Source of the DNA: Flavobacteriales bacterium UBA4660
Lineage (GTDB): Bacteria; Bacteroidota; Bacteroidia; Flavobacteriales_D; Sanyastnellaceae
DNA: 5,346 nucleotides
Assembly (NCBI GenBank): GCA_002405435.1
Contig: DHLU01000177.1
Coordinates: 13,887-19,232 of the forward strand
Direction of reading: 5' to 3'
How positions within the stretch are numbered: the first letter of the stretch is position 1; the number at the start of each line of letters is the position of its first letter. Under the pieces are notes generated by a model. The model worked only from the letters and a program-made list of their open reading frames with translations, was not told the origin of the DNA and did not search any database. The position numbers and the translations under genes are program-made. Shown here one piece after another: positions 1 through 5,346 of the stretch.

Positions 1-1893
1 CTGCGGCAGCATGTCGGCAATTTTCCCGGTGTGACCGTGGAGAAACGGCTGGGGCAATTTACCCTGCCCGACGGCAGGCCTTGTGAGGTGCTGGATATGC
101 CCGGTTCTTACAGCATTTTTCCGCGCTCGGAGGAAGAGAAGATTGTCTTTGATATTCTGACCGACCCGGCCCACCCTGACCATCCCGACCTGGTTGTAGT
201 GCTTGCCGACGCGTCAAACCTCGAGCGCAACCTCCTGCTCTTTACCCAGCTTGACGACCTTGGGTTACCGCTGGTGTTGGCGTTGACCATGCCGGATATT
301 GCTGAGGAGGCAGGCATACACACCGATATCAACGCACTATCGGGCATTTTTTCAGGCACTCCGGTGTTGCGGGTGAATGCCAGGACGGGCGAAGGCCTGG
401 GTGGGTTGACGGCAGCCATCGCGTCGGCGGCGCCGGTGAGCAGGCTGCATGCACGCAATGCCGAAATCATGCGCGACATGATCGCAAAACCTGATCTGCA
501 GGAACGCGATGCCCGTCGCAGGTATGCCCACATACGTAGCGTGCTGGCCCGGGTCAGGCATCAATCGGGCGCAACGCGCCGCAGTTCTTCCCTGCCAGAC
601 CGGCTTGCCGTGCACCCCTTCTGGGGCTATGTGATTTTCGCGGCCATTCTGCTGGTCGTGTTTCAGTTTATTTACAACATCGCCTCCATTCCGATGGACT
701 GGATAGACGGTGCCTTCGTTCAGCTCAGTTCATGGACACGGACGCATCTGCCCGAAGGGATTTTTACCAACCTGCTGGCAGAAGGCATTCTGCCCGGAAT
801 CGGCGGAGTGGTGGTTTTTATTCCTCAGATTGCCTTGCTGTTTTTCTTTCTGGCCCTGCTGGAAGAATCGGGTTATATGGCCCGCGTCGTGTTCATCATG
901 GACAAACTCGTACGCCCTTTCGGACTCAGCGGCAAAAGTGTAGTGCCACTGATGAGCAGTGTCGCCTGTGCCATTCCGGGCATTATGGCCACGCGCAACA
1001 TCAGCGGCTGGAAAGACAGGCTGATTACCATCATGGTGGCTCCGCTGATGAGTTGCAGCGCGCGCATTCCCGTATTCACGCTGCTGATTGCCCTGGTAAT
1101 ACCCGACCAGGTTGTTTTCGGATTTTTTGAGTTGCAGGGCCTGGTGCTGCTCGGACTCTACCTCATGGGGATTGTCAGTGCGCTGCTGGTAGCCGCGGTG
1201 CTGCGCTGGATAATCAGGATTGAAGGCAAAAGCTTTTTGCTGATGGAAGTGCCCGACTACCGCTGGCCGCGCTGGACAGCCGTAAGCATTACGGTATTGG
1301 AAAAAGTGCGGGTCTTTGTATTTGACGCCGGCAAAGTCATTTTGGCCATCAGCATCGTACTCTGGGCGCTCGCCAGTTTTGGACCTCCGGGGCGTATGGA
1401 TGCGGCGGTGGCTGCCCTGCCCCGGCCCGCGGCGGCAGACAGCACCGGCCAGGGGGCTTACGAGCAAGAGGTGGCCGCCGTGCGCCTGGAAAACTCCTTT
1501 ATAGGGATCATCGGACACGGCATCGAGCCGGTCATAAGGCCGCTTGGATTCGACTGGAAGATCGGCATCGCCATCATCACCTCGTTCGCCGCACGGGAGG
1601 TATTTGTGGGTGCGATGGCAACCATTTACAGTGTCGGTGAAGATTTTGAAGACCACCAGCGGCTGGTGGAGCGGCTCCGCGATGAAACCAACCCGCGCAC
1701 CGGAGAAAAAATATATACCCTGGCCAGCGGCATTTCCCTTATGGTATTCTATGTATTTGCCATGCAATGTATGGCTACCTTTGCCATAGTGAGAAGGGAA
1801 ACCAATTCGTGGAAATGGCCCTGGATGCAATTGATATATATGGGTATCATGGCCTATATTTTTTCCTGGATTGCCTTCACCCTGCTTTCCTGA
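1..1893 (+). CDS. feoB: Ferrous iron transport protein FeoB, 5'-truncated by the window edge
   Basis: FeoB is the inner-membrane Fe(II) transporter with an N-terminal GTPase domain. The frame is open from base 1 and ends at TGA 1891-1893, giving 630 visible residues. The GTG at 31 is internal: upstream codons read LRQHVGNFPG, the FeoB G2 region, so the true start and the G1 P-loop lie off the left edge, probably a few tens of residues away. G3 is DMPG (94-105). The G4 position reads TMPD (286-297) instead of the usual NxxD. G5-like NARTG is at 376-390. A charged helical linker (about 470-600) precedes HPFWGY and the first membrane helix (about 625-690). The gate-type core carries IPQIALLFFFLALLEESGYM, then SGKSVVPLM...CAIPGIMATR (928-996, Cys at 967) and PLMSCSARIP (from 1042, Cys at 1054). 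The second gate has FAAREVFVGAMATIY (from 1585), and the C-terminus has FAMQCMA and RRETNSWKWP. The membrane part looks complete, so the gene appears functional. Any FeoA gene or fusion would be upstream and cannot be seen. Confidence 0.97.
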   Translation: MRQHVGNFPGVTVEKRLGQFTLPDGRPCEVLDMPGSYSIFPRSEEEKIVFDILTDPAHPDHPDLVVVLADASNLERNLLLFTQLDDLGLPLVLALTMPDIAEEAGIHTDINALSGIFSGTPVLRVNARTGEGLGGLTAAIASAAPVSRLHARNAEIMRDMIAKPDLQERDARRRYAHIRSVLARVRHQSGATRRSSSLPDRLAVHPFWGYVIFAAILLVVFQFIYNIASIPMDWIDGAFVQLSSWTRTHLPEGIFTNLLAEGILPGIGGVVVFIPQIALLFFFLALLEESGYMARVVFIMDKLVRPFGLSGKSVVPLMSSVACAIPGIMATRNISGWKDRLITIMVAPLMSCSARIPVFTLLIALVIPDQVVFGFFELQGLVLLGLYLMGIVSALLVAAVLRWIIRIEGKSFLLMEVPDYRWPRWTAVSITVLEKVRVFVFDAGKVILAISIVLWALASFGPPGRMDAAVAALPRPAAADSTGQGAYEQEVAAVRLENSFIGIIGHGIEPVIRPLGFDWKIGIAIITSFAAREVFVGAMATIYSVGEDFEDHQRLVERLRDETNPRTGEKIYTLASGISLMVFYVFAMQCMATFAIVRRETNSWKWPWMQLIYMGIMAYIFSWIAFTLLS

Positions 1894-1897
1894 TGCC

Positions 1898-2053
1898 ATG
1901 ATGCAAAATCTGCTGACCGGACTCGCCGTCGTGACAGCCTGTGTATTCCTGTACCGCCGGTTTTTCGGGGTGGCAAGGTCTCACGGGGGCTGCAACGGGT
2001 GCGCCATGCCGGGGAAACCCGGAAAATCGGTTCGCAAAAGAGCCAACCCCTGA
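1898..2053 (+). CDS. Small FeoB-associated Cys-containing membrane protein
   Basis: This is a 51-residue protein starting at ATG 1898, four bases after the feoB stop; a second in-frame ATG at 1901 is an equally possible start. Residues 4-19 form one hydrophobic helix (NLLTGLAVVTACVFLY). A basic RR follows, then GGCNGCAMPGK with C32 and C35 as a CxxC, and a strongly basic tail. Size, single helix, downstream Cys motif and position right after feoB fit the FeoB-associated Cys-rich membrane protein family, whose members usually follow feoB. Their role is not firmly established; metal handling next to FeoB is a common guess. This copy is Cys-poor for the family: only one CxxC, plus C15 in the helix. 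It ends with tandem in-frame stops TGA-TAA (2051-2056). No clear Shine-Dalgarno sequence is visible, as is common in Bacteroidota. Translation coupled to feoB is likely. Family assignment rests on layout and context, not on an alignment. Confidence 0.78.
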   Translation: MMQNLLTGLAVVTACVFLYRRFFGVARSHGGCNGCAMPGKPGKSVRKRANP

Positions 2054-2077
2054 TAACGCCATACGTCTGAAAGTGAA

Positions 2078-2146
2078 ATGAAACACGTTCGAACGACCGC
2101 CATCATGCTCACAGGCCTGTTGTGCCTGGCTGAGATTTCGTTTGCG
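2078..2146 (+). other. Sec signal peptide of the large secreted protein
   Basis: Residues 1-23 contain a short basic n-region (MKHVR), a hydrophobic core (AIMLTGLLCLA) and a small-residue cleavage region SFA followed by Q24. The A|Q junction is typical of Bacteroidota Sec signal peptides. Cys16 sits inside the core and is not followed by a plausible lipobox cleavage context, so a lipoprotein signal is less likely. It implies export to at least the periplasm and fixes the start codon choice. Confidence 0.85.
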
Positions 2147-5100
2147 CAACTCCTCGGCGATCCTATTTACTACTTCGATTTTGCCAATGGAATTCCAGCC
2201 GACTGGCAAAACATCTCTGCCGGCGGAATCAGCCAGTGGGAATACCGCGGACCAGGCACTACGCCGGGCATCGCTGTCGGTTCTCGCGGCAGTTGCAGCG
2301 CAGGGTCTGTGCCCATCGCTTCCTTAACACAACCGAATGGCTTTGTGATCTTCGATTCCAATTACTGGGATGATGACGACAATGTGTGCGGAGGACTGGG
2401 CACAGGCCAACATCCCGCGCCCCATACCGCCTCGCTGACCACCGGCACACTCAATTTCACCGGCTATACCACCCTGGTGCTGACCTTTCAGCAGCAGTTC
2501 AAGCACTACATCACCACTACCAAGGTGCAACTGTCTAATGACAACGGCAGCACCTGGAGCGATATCATGACCAACACCGGCGCCTTTTCGCCCGCTGCCG
2601 AATGGAAAACCATCAACATTTCCGCAGCCGCTGCCAACCAGAATGATGTGAAGATCCGTTTCCTGTTTACCGGCACGTATTACTGGTGGCTGCTTGATGA
2701 CATAGCCATCTACTCGCCCAATCCCAACGACCTTATGCTGACCGAACCGCGGTACACCTTATTCGGGGTTCCGGGCCAGGCACTTGAATATATGGCAGAC
2801 CTGCCCTACGACCAATATCCCAGCGTGAATATCCCGCCCTTTAAGTTTTCGGGAAGGGCCACCAACATCGGTGGTAACGCTCAGACACAGTGCAACCTCA
2901 ATGTGCAAGTCAAGAAGGGCAGCACCACCTACTACAACAGTACCAGCGCCAATTCAACCATCAACGCCGGAGCGAACAATGTGATTCAGCTGGCGACTTC
3001 CTTTATCAATCCCGTCATCACAGGCGACTACCTCATAACCTACAACCTCGATCAGTTGCAAACGGACGACAACATCACCAACAACCTCGATACGCTGGAC
3101 TATTCCATTTCGCCCTATGCCTACGCCCGCGATGAAGGCCCGATGGAAGATGTATTTGTTCCCTCAACCCTTTACCAGGGACAGGTGACGCAGGTTGGAA
3201 ATGTATTTCAGGCGCGCGCGGGCAACCTGCGCTGCCAGTCATTGGGCGTTGCGCTCGGTGAGGGCACTGCAATCGGCAGCCAGGTCTATGGTGTCATCTA
3301 CAAGCACGACCTGCAGACCGTGCTGGCGACCTCGCTTCCCTATACGGTTAACGTCGCCGACCTCAATGTGCCCGGAGAAGAAAAAATGGTGACGCTTTAT
3401 TTCGAAAATCCGCTGCTGCTGACACTCGACTCCATGTACGTCGCCATGGTGTCAAATACCTCCGGCGACCAAAACCTGCGGGTGGCGCGCAGCGGAGCGG
3501 CCATCACCGAGTCGTCCTTTGTCAAATACCCTCAGAACAACGGACTCTTCTACCTGCTCAAGTCACCCATCGTGCGGATGAACATATTCAATGCCTCCAC
3601 CACGGGCGGATGCACCGATCCGGCGGCCATGAATTACCAGCCGGCCGCCAATCTCAACGACGGCTCTTGCGATTATCCGGGCTGCACCAATGCCGGGGCC
3701 GACAACTATAACCCTGCCGCCAACTGGGACGACGGGAGCTGTGCGCTCTATGGATGCACCCTTCCGGAGGCAGACAATTATGATCCCCAGGCTACGGTCG
3801 ACAACGGCAGCTGTGTGCTGAGCGGCTGCACCAATCCGAATGCGGATAACTATTTGCCCGGCGCGAACAATGAAGATGGCTCCTGCATTTTTTCGGGTTG
3901 TACCGAATCCGGGGCAGCCAATTACGATCCCGGCGCGAACTTCAACGACGGCTCCTGCCTCTATCCCGGATGCACCGACACGGACGCCGACAACTATGAT
4001 CCGGGAGCCAATGCAGACAACGGTTCCTGTGTGTATTTCGGCTGCACCCAACCCAACGCAGACAACTACGACCCAACTGCCAACGCCGATGACGGCACGT
4101 GCATCATCAGCGGCTGCACCGATCCCGACGCGGATAACTATAACAACGGCGCCAACTACTACGACGGCAGCTGCGTGTACCTGGGGTGCACAGATCCTCA
4201 GGCCGCCAACTATGATGCAGGTGCTACGGTCGAAGACGGTTCTTGCCTGTATCCGGGCTGCACAGATCCGCTGGCCAATAACTTCGATGCAGGTGCCAAT
4301 GCCGATGACAGCTCCTGCCTTTACAGCTTTGCCATGTTTGCCCTGGATAGCGACACCTTGTGCGCACCCGCCATTGTGTTGGTTACCAACCAGACCGACT
4401 ACAGCAGCGGAGGCCAATGCACGCTGACCGACAATGCAGGAAACCAGTTAAGCGCGTGTGCAGAAACCTACACCCTGGCCTATGCAGAACCCGGCACGTA
4501 CATCATCACCCTGACGTATGTGCAGAGCACAGAACTTAGCCTGTATACTGACACAGTGGTGGTAGTGCCTCTGCCCGCAGCGCCCGCGCTGGCCTATGAC
4601 GCAGGTCCGCCCGCCCAGGTCTTGGCCAACGACGCCACTGCCGGCACCTTCGCGTGGTGGGTTGACGGGGTTCAGGTGGCCACCACAGAAACGGCTGCCC
4701 TGGTGATCTCCGACAACGGAATTGTTGACAATGGCTACTACCGCCTCCACTACACCAACCTGGTTGGTTGTGCAGCCTGGAGTGACTCACTGCTGGTGCT
4801 TGAGCCACAGTTTTACGCAGTGGAAGACAGCCTTTGCCAGGGCGGCGTGTTTGAATTCATCAACCAGACAGACCCTGTCGGCGGAGCGAATTGCTCGTGG
4901 CTCTCAGGCGGTACCCTGTCGTGCGAGCCGGGGGCCAACCTGCTTGATGCCGCCGGGCCGGGAAGCTTTTCTATCGGATTGCAATACAGTGTGGGCGAGC
5001 AGGTGTTCGGACCCGTATACACGACCGTCGAGGTGCTCCCGGTGCCTTCACCCCCTGCACTGGCCTATGACGCGGGTCCACCCGCGCAGGTCTTCACCGG

Positions 5101-5346
5101 CGATTATGAAGACGGCACCTTCGCCTGGTGGCTCGATGGTATGCCGGTTGCCACTTCAGACTCAGCTTCCCTGGCCATCTCCAACAACGGACTGGTGGAC
5201 AATGGCTACTACCGCCTGCGCTACACCAACACCTTCGGCTGTGATGCCTGGAGCGATTCGCTGCTGGTGCTTGAGCCCCATTTTATCGTCGTTGAGGACA
5301 GCCTCTGTCAGGGTGGCGTGTTTGAATTCATCAACCAGACAGACCC
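2078..5346 (+). CDS. Large secreted multidomain repeat protein (choice-of-anchor-J-like, GCTD repeats, PKD/Ig-like repeats), 3'-truncated
   Basis: One frame stays open from ATG 2078 through the right edge, at least 1089 codons. The start is chosen because a signal peptide begins there: MKH, a hydrophobic core, and predicted cleavage SFA|Q after residue 23. A weak purine stretch, gaaagtgaa, precedes the ATG. Residues about 28-215 resemble the choice-of-anchor J/MAM-like jelly roll of Bacteroidota secreted proteins: YYFDFANGIPADW, FVIFDSNYWDDDD, VQLSNDNGSTW (150-160) and WWLLDDIAIY (203-212). Residues about 215-350 look like an Ig/CARDB-like beta domain ending YAYARDEG (347-354). Residues about 355-505 form another beta-rich region. 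Residues 511-750 are ten 24-residue GCT repeats. Residues 751-830 are PKD-like. From 831, 157-residue Ig/PKD-like repeats run off the edge. No catalytic motif or membrane helix is visible after the signal peptide, so a structural or adhesive surface role is the best inference. Type IX secretion is plausible, but no C-terminal sorting domain is in view. Confidence 0.93.
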   Translation, partial: MKHVRTTAIMLTGLLCLAEISFAQLLGDPIYYFDFANGIPADWQNISAGGISQWEYRGPGTTPGIAVGSRGSCSAGSVPIASLTQPNGFVIFDSNYWDDDDNVCGGLGTGQHPAPHTASLTTGTLNFTGYTTLVLTFQQQFKHYITTTKVQLSNDNGSTWSDIMTNTGAFSPAAEWKTINISAAAANQNDVKIRFLFTGTYYWWLLDDIAIYSPNPNDLMLTEPRYTLFGVPGQALEYMADLPYDQYPSVNIPPFKFSGRATNIGGNAQTQCNLNVQVKKGSTTYYNSTSANSTINAGANNVIQLATSFINPVITGDYLITYNLDQLQTDDNITNNLDTLDYSISPYAYARDEGPMEDVFVPSTLYQGQVTQVGNVFQARAGNLRCQSLGVALGEGTAIGSQVYGVIYKHDLQTVLATSLPYTVNVADLNVPGEEKMVTLYFENPLLLTLDSMYVAMVSNTSGDQNLRVARSGAAITESSFVKYPQNNGLFYLLKSPIVRMNIFNASTTGGCTDPAAMNYQPAANLNDGSCDYPGCTNAGADNYNPAANWDDGSCALYGCTLPEADNYDPQATVDNGSCVLSGCTNPNADNYLPGANNEDGSCIFSGCTESGAANYDPGANFNDGSCLYPGCTDTDADNYDPGANADNGSCVYFGCTQPNADNYDPTANADDGTCIISGCTDPDADNYNNGANYYDGSCVYLGCTDPQAANYDAGATVEDGSCLYPGCTDPLANNFDAGANADDSSCLYSFAMFALDSDTLCAPAIVLVTNQTDYSSGGQCTLTDNAGNQLSACAETYTLAYAEPGTYIITLTYVQSTELSLYTDTVVVVPLPAAPALAYDAGPPAQVLANDATAGTFAWWVDGVQVATTETAALVISDNGIVDNGYYRLHYTNLVGCAAWSDSLLVLEPQFYAVEDSLCQGGVFEFINQTDPVGGANCSWLSGGTLSCEPGANLLDAAGPGSFSIGLQYSVGEQVFGPVYTTVEVLPVPSPPALAYDAGPPAQVFTGDYEDGTFAWWLDGMPVATSDSASLAISNNGLVDNGYYRLRYTNTFGCDAWSDSLLVLEPHFIVVEDSLCQGGVFEFINQTD
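2150..2722 (+). other. Choice-of-anchor-J / MAM-like N-terminal beta-sandwich domain
   Basis: This region encodes residues about 25-215. It shows the family's usual order: an opening FDFANGIPADW strand, an acidic FDSNYWDDDD segment, a central pair of strands (TLVLTFQQQFKHY, then KVQLSNDNGSTW), an INIS...NQNDVKIRF strand and a closing WWLLDDIAIY. In Bacteroidota such domains sit at the N-terminus of large secreted proteins that often end in a type IX sorting domain. In eukaryotic MAM domains the fold mediates adhesion; ligand binding here is inference. The assignment is from remembered family pattern, without a profile search. Confidence 0.7.
3608..4327 (+). repeat. Ten tandem 72-bp (24-residue) GCT...DDGSC repeats
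   Basis: Ten units of exactly 72 bases with no insertion or deletion begin at 3608, 3680, 3752, 3824, 3896, 3968, 4040, 4112, 4184 and 4256. The protein consensus is GCTDPxADNYDPGANxDDGS followed by C and three variable residues, often ending in YP or S. Positions 1 (G), 2 (C), 3 (T), 7 (A), 9 (N), 14 (A) and 21 (C) are invariant in all ten units by my reading. Y10 is F only in unit 10; G19 is S only in unit 10; S20 is T only in unit 7. Two Cys per unit give 20 in all, which fits one disulfide per unit outside the cell. The D/N-rich spacing could bind calcium, but that is inference. Similar repeats recur in Bacteroidota secreted proteins. The DNA of the units has diverged, so the array is not freshly expanded. 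Confidence 0.95.
4328..4567 (+). other. PKD-like beta domain between the two repeat arrays
   Basis: Residues 751-830 read FALDSDTLCAPAIVLVTNQT, then QCTLTDNAG, LSACAETYTLAYAEPGTYIITL and a final strand TDTVVVVPLP. The order DTLC, V-NQT, and PGTYIITL matches PKD-like Ig folds common in Bacteroidota surface proteins. It resembles the second half of the following 157-residue unit, which has DSLCQGG, FINQTDP and GPGSFSIGLQY, so it may be an older, diverged member of the same repeat family. It probably acts as a spacer domain. Confidence 0.6.
4568..5346 (+). repeat. Tandem 471-bp (157-residue) Ig/PKD-like repeat: one full copy and a second cut by the edge
   Basis: Copy 1 spans 4568-5038 (residues 831-987). 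Copy 2 begins at 5039 and is cut after 308 bases. Several anchors are offset by exactly 471: ALAYDAGPPAQV (codon for L at 4589 and 5060) and GVFEFINQTDP (codon for V at 4847 and 5318). By hand count about 76 of 102 aligned residues are identical. Each unit starts with an Ig-like part (GTFAWWxDG, VDNGYYRL, YTNxxGCxAWSDSLLVLEP) and continues with a PKD-like part (EDSLCQGGVFEFINQTDP). Repeat phase was set by the alignment and could be shifted. More copies may follow beyond the window. Confidence 0.93.

Noticed and set aside
31..33. GTG as a start codon for feoB
   Set aside because: The codons before it encode LRQHVGNFPG, the conserved G2 region of FeoB, in the same frame. The true start must be off the left edge.
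730..1899. 389-codon open frame on the minus strand opposite feoB
   Set aside because: It lies wholly antisense to the conserved membrane core of feoB. Its translation is rich in His, Gln, Arg and Gly with no recognisable domain or membrane segment, as expected for a shadow frame in a GC-rich gene.
2009..2022. Small hairpin ccggg-gaaa-cccgg near the end of the small Cys protein gene, as a possible terminator
   Set aside because: The stem is only five base pairs, is followed by ggaaaatcgg rather than by a T-run, and lies within the coding sequence. It does not look like an intrinsic terminator.
3608..4327. CRISPR-like array, because of regular spacing
   Set aside because: The repeats have no near-identical DNA units separated by unique spacers. 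The period is a codon multiple, and the conservation follows protein positions within an open frame.
3563..4417. 284-codon open frame on the minus strand across the GCT repeats
   Set aside because: The 72-base period is a multiple of three, so any frame lacking a stop in one unit tends to stay open across all ten. The repetitive V/I/G/A-rich product is the antisense reading of the repeats.
3840..4427. 195-codon + strand frame rich in Thr, Pro and Ala, inside the repeat array
   Set aside because: It is an out-of-frame reading of the same 72-base repeats within the large gene, with no independent start context or domain.

Overview
The window suggests a Bacteroidota bacterium with moderately high GC, possibly of the Saprospiria/Chitinophagia type. 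Three things support this: the FeoB sequence resembles Bacteroidota FeoB proteins, a tiny FeoB-associated Cys-containing membrane protein follows it, and next comes a very large secreted protein with a choice-of-anchor-J-like N-terminal domain and GCTDPxAxNYD...DDGSC repeats. No marker gene is present, so the lineage below phylum is a guess. All three genes lie on the + strand.

Left third (1-1893): the ferrous-iron transporter FeoB. Its beginning, with the P-loop, is off the left edge; its C-terminus is complete. Four bases after its stop, a 51-residue ORF (1898-2053) encodes one N-terminal membrane helix and a CxxC motif. It matches the FeoB-associated Cys-rich membrane protein family in layout. 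Together these look like the 3' end of a feo operon.

Right two thirds (2078-5346): one reading frame with no stop runs through the right edge, giving at least 1089 codons. It encodes a signal peptide, a MAM/jelly-roll (choice-of-anchor-J-like) domain, two further beta-rich regions, ten tandem 24-residue Cys-containing repeats (3608-4327), a PKD-like domain, and then long 157-residue Ig/PKD-like repeats (one complete, a second cut by the edge). The architecture is that of a cell-surface or secreted Bacteroidota protein. Export through the type IX system is plausible, but the C-terminus that would show a sorting domain is not in the window.

The gene for this protein starts only 24 bases after the small feo gene, and I see no terminator or convincing promoter between them. 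Co-transcription with the iron-uptake genes is possible but unproven. I found no tRNA, rRNA, CRISPR array, insertion sequence or phage feature, and no gene-free stretch longer than 24 bases. I do not see a clearly new biological system. The most interesting elements are the two exact-period repeat arrays and the placement of the surface protein directly after feoB.
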